Counted from the first letter of the stretch, positions 27,266 through 35,493 are shown. The stretch: DNA of 64,000 nt from Thiobacillus denitrificans (GCF_001530125.1 NZ_LDUG01000018.1:139171-203170); one strand, 5' to 3'. Notes: generated by a model not told the origin, from the letters alone. Translations and numbers: made by a program.

Positions 27266-28298
27266 CGCCCTCCCTACCTTCGACCGCCTGCGCCGCGACG
27301 GCATCACGGTGCTGTCGACCGAGCGCGCGGCCAATCAGGAAATCCGCGAGTTGCACGTCGGCCTCTTGAACATGATGCCGGACGCGGCGCTGGAGGCGAC
27401 CGAGCGGCAGTTCTACCGGCTGGTCGGCGAATCCAACCCGATCGCGCAGTTCTACATGCATCCGTTCACCCTGCCGACGCTGCCGCGCAACGAAACGGCG
27501 CGTGCGCACATCGCGCAGTATTACGAAAGCTTCGAGGATATTCGCGAGAAGGGGCTGGATGCCCTCATCATCACCGGCGCCAACGTCAGCCACCCCAACC
27601 TGGCCGATGAAGCGTTCTGGCAGCCGCTGATCAAGGTGATCGACTGGGCCTGGGACAACGTCACCTCGACGCTGTGCTCGTGCCTGGCCACCCATGCGGT
27701 GATGCAGTTCCGCCACGGCCAGACGCGGGTGAAGCAGCCGCAGAAAATCTGGGGCGTGTTCGAACACCGCGTCACCGACGGCCGCCATCCGCTGGTGGCC
27801 GACGTCAACACCCGCTTCGATGTGCCGCACTCGCGCTGGAACGACGTTTCGCATGCGCAGTTCGCGGCGGCCGGACTCAAAGTACTGGTCGAAAGCGCGG
27901 AAGCCGGCGTGCATCTGGCAGTGAGCCACGACGGCCTGCGCACCGTGTTCTTCCAGGGCCATCCCGAATACGACACGGTGTCGCTGCTGAAGGAATACAA
28001 GCGCGACCTGCTGCTGGCCGCCGCTGGCAACCTATCCAATTGGCCGCCGTTTCCGGCGCGCTATTTCGACCGCCAGGCGCAGGCGCTGCTGGCCGAATTC
28101 GCCCGCCGCACGCGGGCGGGCGAGACGCTGGCCTTCCCCGAGGCGCACCTGCTGCCGCTGATCGACAATACCTGGCACGACACCGCCGAGGCGGTGATCG
28201 GCAACTGGATCGGCTGCGTCTATCAGGTCACCCATCGCGAGCGCGGCCTGCCCTTCATGCCCGGCATCGACCCCAATAATCCATTGGGTCTGGCGTGA
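27246..28298 (+). CDS. metA: Homoserine O-succinyltransferase (MetA family)
   Basis: 350 residues. Transfers an acyl group (succinyl, or acetyl in some members) to homoserine, opening methionine synthesis. Family features: LLNMMPDAALEATERQF, then the nucleophile Cys in TSTLCSCLATHAVMQ, and the His-Glu pair in FFQGHPEYD. Cytoplasmic homodimer. Acyl-donor choice cannot be settled by eye; the residue after the oxyanion region would decide succinyl versus acetyl. Its ATG lies within the end of the ATPase gene, and its stop overlaps the GTG start of the STAS-MlaE gene by three bases. Confidence 0.92.
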   Translation: MPLVAHNALPTFDRLRRDGITVLSTERAANQEIRELHVGLLNMMPDAALEATERQFYRLVGESNPIAQFYMHPFTLPTLPRNETARAHIAQYYESFEDIREKGLDALIITGANVSHPNLADEAFWQPLIKVIDWAWDNVTSTLCSCLATHAVMQFRHGQTRVKQPQKIWGVFEHRVTDGRHPLVADVNTRFDVPHSRWNDVSHAQFAAAGLKVLVESAEAGVHLAVSHDGLRTVFFQGHPEYDTVSLLKEYKRDLLLAAAGNLSNWPPFPARYFDRQAQALLAEFARRTRAGETLAFPEAHLLPLIDNTWHDTAEAVIGNWIGCVYQVTHRERGLPFMPGIDPNNPLGLA

Positions 28299-29389
28299 CA
28301 GAAGCGCGCGCGCACTTTGACGAGGCGCTGGGCGCGCTGGTCGTCAGCGGCATCTGGCATGCCGATGCCGCGTCCGCGCTGCCGAAACTGGCCGGCAAGA
28401 CCGTGCGCATCCTCGACGGCGCCGGCGTCACCCAACTCGATACCAACGGCGCGTGGCTGCTGCTCGCCGCCGCCCGTCCGCAGGCCGGCGACCCGATGCC
28501 TGAGCTGCGCGGCTTCCAGCCGCAGCATCTGGCAATGTTCAAGCTGGTGGCGCCGCACAGCGCGGCCACCGCCGCAGAACCCGAACCGCGCAGCGAAGGC
28601 GTGCTGGAGTTCACCGGGCGCGGCAGCATCGCAGCGTGGGGCCATCTGGTCGGCCTGCTCGACTTCGTCGGCCGCCTGTCCATCGAACTGTTGACGCTGA
28701 TGGGCAACCCGGGCCGCTGGCGCTGGCGTGAATTCGGCGCCCAGGTGGGCACGGTGTTCGTCGGCGCGATCCCCATCGTGGTCGGCATGCTGTTCCTGCT
28801 CGGCGTGGTGTTCGCCTACCTGCTGGGGGATCAGGCGCAGCAATACGGCGCCAACATCTTCGTTGTCGACGGCCTGCTGCTGGCGATCCTGCGCGAGGTC
28901 TCGCCGATCATCGTCGCCGTCCTGGTGGCCGGGCGCACCGGTGCCGCCATTACCGCGCAGATCGGCACCATGAAGGTGACCGAGGAAATCGATGCCATCA
29001 CCACGCTCGGCCTGTCGCCGCTGGCGGTGCTGGTGATTCCGCGCATCCTGGCCCTGCTGCTCGCCCTGCCGCTGCTGGTCTTCATCGGCGACATCGCCGG
29101 GATGGCCGGCGGCATGCTGGTGACCCAGCAGCAGCTGGATATTTCGTATTTCATGTTCATGGACCGGGTGGCTGACGTGCTGGATCTGAAAACCCTGCTG
29201 GTTGGGCTGGGCAAGGCGCCGGTGTTCGCCATCTTTATCGCACTGATTGCCTGCCGCATGGGGCTTTCGGTCACCCGCGACGCGCGCAGTGTCGGTGCCC
29301 ACACCACCTCCACCGTGGTGCAGAGCCTGGTCGCCATCATCATCCTCAATGCCATTTTTGCCATCATGTTCGTGAAGCTGGGAATCTGA
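28295..29389 (+). CDS. mlaE: MlaE-type ABC permease with N-terminal STAS domain
   Basis: 364 residues from a GTG start. Residues ~1-85 form an STAS-like domain (GALVVSGIWHAD, VRILDGAGVTQLDTNGAWLL). Residues ~115-364 are the MlaE/YrbE permease with about five helices and the family core EVSPIIVAVLVAGRTGAAITAQ and MKVTEEIDAITTLG. Member of the Mla-type lipid transporter that moves phospholipids between outer and inner membranes. The separate STAS protein (MlaB in E. coli) is fused here. Co-transcribed with the ATPase, MCE protein and lipoprotein that follow. Confidence 0.92.
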   Translation: MTEARAHFDEALGALVVSGIWHADAASALPKLAGKTVRILDGAGVTQLDTNGAWLLLAAARPQAGDPMPELRGFQPQHLAMFKLVAPHSAATAAEPEPRSEGVLEFTGRGSIAAWGHLVGLLDFVGRLSIELLTLMGNPGRWRWREFGAQVGTVFVGAIPIVVGMLFLLGVVFAYLLGDQAQQYGANIFVVDGLLLAILREVSPIIVAVLVAGRTGAAITAQIGTMKVTEEIDAITTLGLSPLAVLVIPRILALLLALPLLVFIGDIAGMAGGMLVTQQQLDISYFMFMDRVADVLDLKTLLVGLGKAPVFAIFIALIACRMGLSVTRDARSVGAHTTSTVVQSLVAIIILNAIFAIMFVKLGI

Positions 29390-30156
29390 TGACAGAAGCC
29401 GTCATCGACGTTCGCGACCTCGTCACCACGCTGGGCGGGAACAGCATTCATCGTGATTTGAATCTTTCCGTTGCGCGCGGCGAAGTGGTCGCCTTGATCG
29501 GCGGCAGCGGCTCCGGCAAGTCGGTGCTGCTGCGCGAAATCATCGGCCTGTTGAAGCCGCAGGCCGGCCGCATCGAGCTTTTCGGGCAGTCGGTTCTGGA
29601 CAGCACCCCCGAGCAGATGAACCTGCTGCGTCAACGCTTTGGCGTGCTGTTCCAGGATGGCGCGCTATTTTCCTCGATGAATGTGGAGGACAACGTCGCC
29701 ACCCCTTTGTTCGAGCATACCGACCTGCCCCACGCCACCTGCCGCCGACTGGCGCGGCTGAAGCTCGCGCTGGCTGGGCTGCCGCCGGACGCCGCCAAAA
29801 AGCGCCCGAGCGAGCTGTCAGGCGGCATGCGCAAGCGGGTGGCACTGGCGCGCGCGCTGGCGCTGGACCCCGAACTGCTGTTTCTGGACGAGCCGACCTC
29901 CGGCCTCGACCCGACTTCGGCGCGCGCCTTCGATGCGCTGATCCGGCTGTTGGCAGACAGTCTCGGCCTCACTGTATTCCTCGTCACCCATGACTTGGAT
30001 ACACTGTTTTCAATTATTGACCGCATCATCGTGCTGTCGGACGGCCGTGTGCTGGGCAGCGGCACGGTGGCCGAACTGAAAACCATCGACGACCCGTGGC
30101 TGCGCGATTACTTCGCCGCACGGGTGTCGAAAGGAGAACCCCCGCATGGAAACTGA
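29389..30156 (+). CDS. mlaF: Mla-type ABC transporter ATP-binding protein
   Basis: 255 residues. Complete ABC ATPase: Walker A GGSGSGKS, Q-loop FGVLFQDGALF, signature LSGGMRKRVALARALA, Walker B LLFLDEPTSGLDP and switch His in LVTHDLD. Cytoplasmic; pairs with the STAS-MlaE permease. Start and preceding stop overlap by one base, and it overlaps the following MCE gene by 11 bases. Confidence 0.94.
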   Translation: MTEAVIDVRDLVTTLGGNSIHRDLNLSVARGEVVALIGGSGSGKSVLLREIIGLLKPQAGRIELFGQSVLDSTPEQMNLLRQRFGVLFQDGALFSSMNVEDNVATPLFEHTDLPHATCRRLARLKLALAGLPPDAAKKRPSELSGGMRKRVALARALALDPELLFLDEPTSGLDPTSARAFDALIRLLADSLGLTVFLVTHDLDTLFSIIDRIIVLSDGRVLGSGTVAELKTIDDPWLRDYFAARVSKGEPPHGN

Positions 30157-31093
30157 AGGCCGATACACCCTGGTGGGCATCCTGGTGCTGGCGGTGATTG
30201 CGCTGTTGACTGTGGCCGTCGTATGGCTGACGGGCGCGGCCGACCGCATCGCCTATCAGAACTACACCCTCTATTTCAAGCAGCAGTCGCTCGACGGGCT
30301 GGCGGTCGGCAGCCCGGTGAAGATTCGCGGGATCAAGGTCGGCGTGGTCGACAGCTATCGTTTCGCCAAGGACAAGGATGAAGCCGTCAGCGTCACCGCC
30401 CGCATCGACGAGGGCGTGCCGGTGCACGTCGGCGCCGAGGCCTACATCAAGCGCAACCTGGTGACCGGTATTGCGTCGGTTGAGATCAACAACGGCCCGA
30501 GCGACGCACCTTTGCTTGACGTCGTGCCCCAGGGCGAACGCTATCCGGTGATCGCCGAGGGCAGTTCCGACATCGACAAGGTCGCCACTGCGGTGTCCCG
30601 GATGGCGGAAAACGGCGCGCAGGTGCTGGAACGCATGAACACCCTGCTGTCGGACGAAAACCAGCTTGCCATCAGCCAGACGCTGGCCAACCTCAACGAT
30701 CTGTCCGGCCATCTGGCCGCCAACAAGCAGAGCCTCGACGCCGTGGTGCAGGGCATCCGCGATGCCTCCGACGAATTTCGCTTTGCCGGCGCCAGCATCA
30801 GCCAGGCCGCCACCCGTGCCGAGGGCAGCATTGTCAGCGTCAGCCAGAACGCCGATGCCACGCTGAAGGAGGCCACCGTCGCGATGGAAAAACTGCAGGG
30901 CGAAGCCAGCCTGATTTCCGGGCAAATCCAGCAACTCACCGAAACCAGCACGCTGGAGTTGACCAACATCAGCCGCGACGTGCGCACCAGCGCCGAAACC
31001 CTCAACACCGCCGGACAGCGCCTGTCCAACCCGCGCGAAATCCTGTTCGGCCCCGGCCAGCAGCGGCTCGGCCCCGGAGAAAAATTGCCATGA
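30146..31093 (+). CDS. mlaD: MCE-domain protein (MlaD-like)
   Basis: 315 residues. A single N-terminal membrane anchor (about 8-30, LVGILVLAVIALLTVAVVWL), an MCE domain (about 38-118, LDGLAVGSPVKIRGIKVG and RNLVTGIASVEI), and a long C-terminal helical, coiled-coil region (about 145-300, LANLNDLSGHLAANKQSLDA). MCE proteins form hexameric rings or tunnels for hydrophobic lipids in the periplasm. The length exceeds E. coli MlaD (about 180), making it closer to PqiB/YebT-like or Mce types that use a helical needle. Confidence 0.9.
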   Translation: METEGRYTLVGILVLAVIALLTVAVVWLTGAADRIAYQNYTLYFKQQSLDGLAVGSPVKIRGIKVGVVDSYRFAKDKDEAVSVTARIDEGVPVHVGAEAYIKRNLVTGIASVEINNGPSDAPLLDVVPQGERYPVIAEGSSDIDKVATAVSRMAENGAQVLERMNTLLSDENQLAISQTLANLNDLSGHLAANKQSLDAVVQGIRDASDEFRFAGASISQAATRAEGSIVSVSQNADATLKEATVAMEKLQGEASLISGQIQQLTETSTLELTNISRDVRTSAETLNTAGQRLSNPREILFGPGQQRLGPGEKLP

Positions 31094-31857
31094 AATCCGC
31101 CCTAATCCTTGCCGCGCTGAGCTTGGTGCTGACCGGCTGCGTCAATTTTGGCGAAAAGACCAAAATCCCCGCCGTGGTGTATTACGTGCTGAACGACCCC
31201 GTGTCCGCGACCGATCCCGCCCCGCCGCGCGCCGACGCCCTAAAGGACTCCGATCCACTACGCGCTAAAGTCCCGCAAGGCGGGATGGAATCGTATGCCC
31301 CACAAGGGGACTCCGACTTTCTACGGGCTAAAGCCCGTGAAAGATCGTATGCCCTAAAGGACTCCGATCCACTACGCGCTAAAGCGCGTGTGGAATCGTA
31401 TGCCCCGACCCTGCTGGTACTCGACACCACCACGGGCAGCTTTTATGACACCGACCAGATCGTCTTCAGTCGCAGCGCCGGCACCCGTGGCCAATACCAG
31501 TTCGCGCGCTGGACCGAGCGCCCCGGCAAGCGCTTCGCCGACCTCATGCGCACCCGCCTCGACCGCCAGGGCGCCTGGAATGTCAGTGCCGCCGGCGGCT
31601 ATGTGCGCGGTGACATGCTGCTGGACACCGAGCTGGTCGAGTTCTATCACGACGCCGCCAGCGAGCCGGGCCAGATGCGCCTGGTGCTGCGCGCCGAACT
31701 GGTCGATCTGAAGCAGCGCGCCCTGCTGGGGCGCCGCGTCTTCGAACAGCAGGTGCCGTTGACGACCTATGATGCGGCCGGTGCCGCGCAGGCGGCCAAC
31801 CTGGCAGTCAGCCGCGCGCTCGACGCGCTGAGCGCCTGGCTCGCCACGCTGCAATAA
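31090..31857 (+). CDS. ABC-type transport auxiliary lipoprotein carrying a repeat-derived 57-residue insert
   Basis: 255 residues, overlapping mlaD by four bases. Lipobox LVLTGC with the acylated Cys at about residue 17. The fold resembles PqiC/ABC auxiliary lipoproteins (YYVLNDP near the start, YVRGDMLLDTELVEFYHD, AELVDLKQRALLGRRVF, and a final helix ANLAVSRALDALSAWLATLQ). Residues about 50-106 are not part of the family: they come from three tandem palindromic DNA units (31236-31406), giving the recurring peptide KDSDPLRAK...ESYAP. The insert is 171 bases, so the frame is kept. Without it the protein would be about 198 residues, the family's usual length. Likely an outer-membrane partner of the Mla-like system. 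Confidence 0.82.
   Translation: MKSALILAALSLVLTGCVNFGEKTKIPAVVYYVLNDPVSATDPAPPRADALKDSDPLRAKVPQGGMESYAPQGDSDFLRAKARERSYALKDSDPLRAKARVESYAPTLLVLDTTTGSFYDTDQIVFSRSAGTRGQYQFARWTERPGKRFADLMRTRLDRQGAWNVSAAGGYVRGDMLLDTELVEFYHDAASEPGQMRLVLRAELVDLKQRALLGRRVFEQQVPLTTYDAAGAAQAANLAVSRALDALSAWLATLQ
31236..31406 (+). repeat. Three tandem palindromic units inserted in frame
   Basis: Each unit has the form GGACTCCGATCCACTA, a hairpin, then GGAATCGTATGCC. The hairpin stems differ but remain paired: unit 1 CCCGC/GCGGG, unit 2 ACGGGCT/AGCCCGT (31323-31338), unit 3 ACGCGCT/AGCGCGT. Units begin near 31236, 31302 and 31353. The array is translated within the auxiliary lipoprotein. Confidence 0.85.
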
Positions 31858-31904
31858 GCGCCTACAATCTAGACAGCATCGCCCACAACAAAAGGAGAGA
31901 GACC

Positions 31905-32333
31905 ATGAAGCGCCTGCTTGCCGCCCTGTGCCTGTGTTCCGTCACCGCTGTTGCCCACGCTGAAATCGCGCAGAAATTCGGCCCGTACGAAGTCCACTAT
32001 AACGCCCTCACCACCGACGAACTGCTGCCCGAAGTCGCGCGCGCCTACAAGATCGAGCGCAGCAAGACGCGTGGAATGGTCACGATGTCGGTACTGAAAC
32101 AGAACGAGGTGGGCGTGCTCTCGCCGGTGCCGGCCAAGCTCACCGTCTATGTCACCAATCTCAATCAGCAACTGGCCAATGTGGAGATGCGCGAGATCAA
32201 GGAAGGCACCGCGATTTACTACCTGGGCGAATTCCGGGTCACGCCCCCCGACACGCTGAAATTCACCGCCACCGTTGAAGTGGCCGGCGAACCCAGGCAC
32301 GAGTTGGTGTTCAACCAGAAGTTCTACCGATAA
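31905..32333 (+). CDS. DUF4426 periplasmic protein
   Basis: 142 residues. Signal peptide MKRLLAALCLCSVTAVAHA, then a small beta-rich domain matching the DUF4426 pattern (KFGPYEVHYNALTTDELLPE, VLKQNEVGVLSPVPAKLTV, ATVEVAGEPRHELVFNQKFY). A strong AAAGGAGAGAG site precedes the ATG. Function unknown; exported. It lies 47 bases after the auxiliary lipoprotein and may share its transcript. Confidence 0.85.
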   Translation: MKRLLAALCLCSVTAVAHAEIAQKFGPYEVHYNALTTDELLPEVARAYKIERSKTRGMVTMSVLKQNEVGVLSPVPAKLTVYVTNLNQQLANVEMREIKEGTAIYYLGEFRVTPPDTLKFTATVEVAGEPRHELVFNQKFYR

Positions 32334-32382
32334 GCCGTCAGCGCCGCATCAGCCGCTGTCCATGCCGGGCATGCGTCCTGTT

Positions 32383-33063
32383 TCAGGCGTTGGCGAACGT
32401 CGAATAAGCCAGCATGAGCAGGCCCCATACCCCAAACCCCGCCACCATCAGTCCTGCCGCGCGGCGCACCCACAACCGCTGCATGAAGGGCTGAATCTGC
32501 CGGGCGAACAGGCCCATGCCCAATAAATTCGGCAGGGTGCCGAGCCCGAATGCCAGCATCAGTGCGGCGCCGGAGGTGGCACTGCCGGCTGCCAGCGCCG
32601 ACACCAGCACTGAATACACCAGCCCGCACGGCAGCCAGCCCCACGCCATCCCCGCCAGCACCGCCTGCGGCAGCGACTTCACCGGCAGCAGTTTCTGGAA
32701 CAGCGGCCTCACCACGCGCCACACCGCGCCGCCGGCGCGCTCGAACACCCGCACCCATTGATTGAATCCGGCCAGATACAGGCCGAGCAGGATCATCACG
32801 ACTTGCGCCAGCACATACAACAGCAGCTGTACCGGCATGACCCCGGCCAGCTTGAACGTGGCGCCGAGCGCCCCCGCCAGCGCGCCGAACAGCACATACG
32901 ACGACACTCGCCCCAGGTTGTAGGCCAGATGCATGCGGAACGGCGGGTGCGTGCCGTCGGCGCGGAACGAAAACGCCGCGACGATGCCGCCGCACATGCC
33001 GACGCAGTGCACCCCGCCGAGCAGGCCGGCGAGGAGGGCGGCGAGCAGGGAAAATTCGATCAT
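32383..33063 (-). CDS. TauE/SafE-like (DsbD_2 family) membrane protein
   Basis: 226 residues with about six membrane helices. The N-terminal GGVHCVGMCGGIVAAFS motif with two Cys (about 16-32) and a second Cys-containing segment MAWGWLPCGLVYSVLV (about 135-150) define the DsbD_2/CcdA-related branch often annotated as sulfite exporter TauE/SafE; relatives near cytochrome oxidase genes act in copper delivery or thiol transfer. Two conserved Cys in helices suggest electron relay across the membrane. Substrate unknown. Upstream of it lies an ACAGAGAC inverted element. Confidence 0.85.
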   Translation of the reverse strand: MIEFSLLAALLAGLLGGVHCVGMCGGIVAAFSFRADGTHPPFRMHLAYNLGRVSSYVLFGALAGALGATFKLAGVMPVQLLLYVLAQVVMILLGLYLAGFNQWVRVFERAGGAVWRVVRPLFQKLLPVKSLPQAVLAGMAWGWLPCGLVYSVLVSALAAGSATSGAALMLAFGLGTLPNLLGMGLFARQIQPFMQRLWVRRAAGLMVAGFGVWGLLMLAYSTFANA

Positions 33064-33075
33064 TTAAATCTTTCA

Positions 33076-33169
33076 CCACAGAGACACAGAGACACAGAGA
33101 ACCCCTTAAACCCACTCCCCGACCAGGCTCGTCTCCTATGCATTTCTCTGTGTCTCTGTGTCTCTGTGG
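33076..33169. repeat. ACAGAGAC inverted-repeat element 1
   Basis: Left arm CCACAGAGACACAGAGACAC (33076 onward) and right arm ending TCTCTGTGTCTCTGTGG (to 33169) are near-perfect inverted copies around a ~45-bp spacer. The right arm is translated as the C-terminus of AmpG. One of four such elements in this window. Confidence 0.85.
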
Positions 33170-34521
33170 TGAGATGTTTGTGATCGACCCACCAGCCAAA
33201 CCAACAACAGCACCGGCACCCCGATCAGCGCGGTGCCGGTGAAGAAGTTCGCCCAGCCGAACGCATCGACAAACTCCCCGGAAAAGCCCGCGATGAACTT
33301 GGGCAGGAGCAGCATCACCGAGGTGAACAGCGCGTACTGGGTGGCCGAATACGCCTGGTTGACCAGGCTGGAGAGGTAGGCGACGAAGGCGGAGGACGCG
33401 ATGCCGGCCGAGAGGTTGTCCGCCGAAATCGTGAACACCAGCGCGCCGACATCGTGGCCGCGACCGGCCAGCCACACGAACAGCAGGTTGGTTGCCGCGG
33501 ACAGCACCGCGCCGAGGAACAGCGTGCGCATCACGCCCATGCGCATGACCAGCAGGCCGCCCAGCCCGGCGCCGACGATGGTCATGATCACGCCGTAGAC
33601 CTTGGACACGGTCGCCACTTCGTCCTTGGTGAAGCCCATTTCCTGATAGAAGGGATTGCTCATCACCCCCATCACCACGTCGGAGATGCGGTAGACGGCG
33701 ATCAGCGCCAGCATCAGCACGGCCTGCCATTTGTAGCGCTGGATGAAGTCGATGAAGGGCGCCAGCACCGCGCTGTAGACCCACGCCGTGGCGGTCAGCA
33801 GCCAGCCGTGCAATCCGGCTGCGGCGAACCGTTCCCGCGTGTGCGCCTCGCGCTCGGTGGTGACGGTGGAGATTTTCTTTTCCGGCTCGCGGATGACTAG
33901 CGTGGTGAGCATGCCGACGACCATCAGCGCCGCCATTACCGTGTACGCCACCTGCCAGGGACGGAAGTCGTAGGTCGCTTCGGAGGGGTCGACGCTCGCC
34001 GCGATCCATAGTACGCCCGCGCCCGCCGTGATCATTGCGATGCGATAGCCCGCCTGATAGGTCGCCGCCATCGCCCCCTGCTTTTCCATCTCGACCGCTT
34101 CAATCCGGTAGGCATCGAGCGCGATATCCTGCGTCGCCGAGGCGAACGCCACCGCCAGTGCAAAGAACACCATATGCGTCAGGTTCAGCGCCGGGTCGGT
34201 GTTGGCCATGCCGAGCAGCGCGGCGGCAATGCAGACCTGCGACAACAGCAGCCACGCCCGCCGCTTGCCCAGTCGCGCCGTCAGAAACGGCAGCGGCAGC
34301 CGGTCCACCAGCGGCGACCACAGAAACTTGAAGCCATACGCCAGCCCTACCCAGGAGAGATGCCCGATCGTCGCGCGCGCAATGCCCGCTTCGGAGAGCC
34401 AGAACGACAGTGTGCCCAGTACCAGCAGCAAGGGCAGCCCGGCGGAAAAGCCGAGGAACAGCATGCCGACGACGCGCGGGTGGGTGTAGACCTTGAGGGC
34501 GTTGAGCCAGGGGTGAGACAT
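33136..34521 (-). CDS. ampG: AmpG-type muropeptide permease (MFS)
   Basis: 461 residues with about 12-14 membrane helices. Family features: MLFLGFSAGLPLLLVLGTLSFWL at the start (read in parts), YGFKFLWSPLVDRLPLP, RRAWLLLSQ and the ATQDIALDAYRIE segment. AmpG imports anhydromuropeptides from the periplasm for wall recycling and beta-lactamase signalling. The last ~11 residues (HHRDTETQRNA) are encoded by the arm of an ACAGAGAC intergenic element, so the original stop has been lost or moved and the tail is repeat-derived. Start ATG at 34519-34521; a G/A-rich repeat lies just upstream. Confidence 0.9.
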   Translation of the reverse strand: MSHPWLNALKVYTHPRVVGMLFLGFSAGLPLLLVLGTLSFWLSEAGIARATIGHLSWVGLAYGFKFLWSPLVDRLPLPFLTARLGKRRAWLLLSQVCIAAALLGMANTDPALNLTHMVFFALAVAFASATQDIALDAYRIEAVEMEKQGAMAATYQAGYRIAMITAGAGVLWIAASVDPSEATYDFRPWQVAYTVMAALMVVGMLTTLVIREPEKKISTVTTEREAHTRERFAAAGLHGWLLTATAWVYSAVLAPFIDFIQRYKWQAVLMLALIAVYRISDVVMGVMSNPFYQEMGFTKDEVATVSKVYGVIMTIVGAGLGGLLVMRMGVMRTLFLGAVLSAATNLLFVWLAGRGHDVGALVFTISADNLSAGIASSAFVAYLSSLVNQAYSATQYALFTSVMLLLPKFIAGFSGEFVDAFGWANFFTGTALIGVPVLLLVWLVGRSQTSHHRDTETQRNA

Positions 34522-34561
34522 GGTGAGTGGAGAGCCGTGAGTGGAGAGCGGAGAGCGGTTA
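34522..34561. repeat. GGAGAGCGG-type purine-rich repeat
   Basis: A 40-base run (GTGAGTGGAGAGCCGTGAG, GTGGAGAGCGGAGAGCGG) filling the gap between doc and ampG. A similar run occurs at 55222-55272, where it encodes the LipB N-terminus. Confidence 0.65.
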
Positions 34562-34954
34562 TCAGCCGCGAGGCGTGGTGTGCGTGCGTAGCCAGGCGGC
34601 GAGCGTGGCTTCGTCCCATTCGCTGGCGGCGACGGCTAATACGGCGAGGGTGGCCTCAGCCTGGGTGGCGATCAGCCGCTGCCCATTCGAGTAGAGAAAC
34701 AAGCCCAAGGCGAGGAAAGCGGCGCGTTTGTTGCCATCCACAAAGGGATGATTCTTTGCGAGGCCGACGCAATAAGACGCAGCCAGTTCGCACACATCCG
34801 GCTCGCCGTACGCTGCCAGATTGAGTGGCCGCGCCAGCGCTGAATCGAGCAGGCCCTCATCGCGCAAGCCCGATAAGCCACCGTGTTCGGCCAGGCTCTC
34901 GTCGTGCAGCAACAGCAGGACGCGTTTGTCGAACCATCTCCAGTCGCGTGCCAC
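34562..34954 (-). CDS. doc: Doc-family (Fic fold) toxin
   Basis: 130 residues, the usual length of Doc. The Fic motif is intact: HPFVDGNKRAAF at 69-80. Doc toxins phosphorylate EF-Tu and halt translation. Upstream Arg/Glu-rich helices (GLRDEGLLDSALARP) match the Doc N-terminus. It starts immediately after the stop of the MazE/AbrB-like antitoxin gene, so the two form a toxin-antitoxin operon in which the antitoxin is of the AbrB rather than the Phd type. Confidence 0.92.
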   Translation of the reverse strand: MARDWRWFDKRVLLLLHDESLAEHGGLSGLRDEGLLDSALARPLNLAAYGEPDVCELAASYCVGLAKNHPFVDGNKRAAFLALGLFLYSNGQRLIATQAEATLAVLAVAASEWDEATLAAWLRTHTTPRG

Positions 34955-35179
34955 TTACTTGGCCAGTTCGTGAAAGGTGTCCCGGAAATCACGCATGAAG
35001 GCGCGACCCGCTTCGATCTGTTCTTCCAGACTGGGGTCATACGGAGTCATGGCCACGCCGTCCGGCGTTTCGGTCACAAATACCGTGTCGCCTTTTTCCA
35101 GTTTCAGACGCGCCAGTACTTCCTTGGGCAGGATCAGGCCGACCGAATTGCCGATTTGGGTGAGTTTCAGGGCATGCAT
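34955..35179 (-). CDS. AbrB/MazE-type antitoxin
   Basis: 74 residues with the swapped-hairpin SpoVT-AbrB/MazE DNA-binding domain: LTQIGNSVGLILPKEVLARLKLEKGD at about 6-31 (read in parts). The C-terminal ~30 residues (DPSLEEQIEAGRAFMRDFRDTFHELAK) should be the disordered toxin-neutralising segment for Doc. AGGAGTC precedes the ATG. A palindrome (35197-35212) just upstream is the probable autorepression site. Confidence 0.9.
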   Translation of the reverse strand: MHALKLTQIGNSVGLILPKEVLARLKLEKGDTVFVTETPDGVAMTPYDPSLEEQIEAGRAFMRDFRDTFHELAK

Positions 35180-35196
35180 GGCAGACTCCTGTTGGT

Positions 35197-35212
35197 TATA
35201 ACGGTTGTTATA
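35197..35212. promoter_or_regulatory. Palindromic operator of the antitoxin-doc operon
   Basis: TATAAC-GGTT-GTTATA, a perfect six-base inverted repeat about 18 bases upstream of the antitoxin ATG and overlapping a -10-like TATAAC. MazE/AbrB antitoxins with their toxin typically bind such sites to repress themselves. Confidence 0.6.
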
Positions 35213-35304
35213 TTAGGCCGCGATGCGGCATTTGCCAAGGGGCAGACCGAGCACCTGAGTCGTGCTGTGCTAGCCTGCTGCAATATCCCGCCTAAAACAT
35301 CCCA

Positions 35305-35493
35305 ATGAGCAGCCAACCCAAGCCCCCAGCGAACACCGCCCAGCCAATGTGGCGAGTGGCATTGGCTGATGACCTCGCCTGGCGCACGCCGCAGATCGAA
35401 GCGTTGAAACAGTCCATCGCCGCCGCCGACCGGGGCGAATTCGCCAGCGCCGACGAAGTCGAGCAGTTTTTCAATGACAGGGCATCTGAATAG
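35305..35493 (+). CDS. Small antitoxin-like protein (62 aa)
   Basis: 62 residues. The segment TPQIEALKQSIAAADRGEFASADEVEQFF resembles the C-terminal part of ribbon-helix-helix or similar antitoxins ('a...aid.G.faS.eeV...f'), while the N-terminus is short and Pro-rich. The stop overlaps the GTG start of the next gene by one base, a coupling typical of toxin-antitoxin pairs. No strong ribosome site. The antitoxin role is an inference. Confidence 0.5.
   Translation: MSSQPKPPANTAQPMWRVALADDLAWRTPQIEALKQSIAAADRGEFASADEVEQFFNDRASE

Noticed and set aside
32324-34009. 561-codon minus-strand frame
   Set aside because: An alternative frame over the TauE/SafE-like and ampG genes; both of those have full family motifs.
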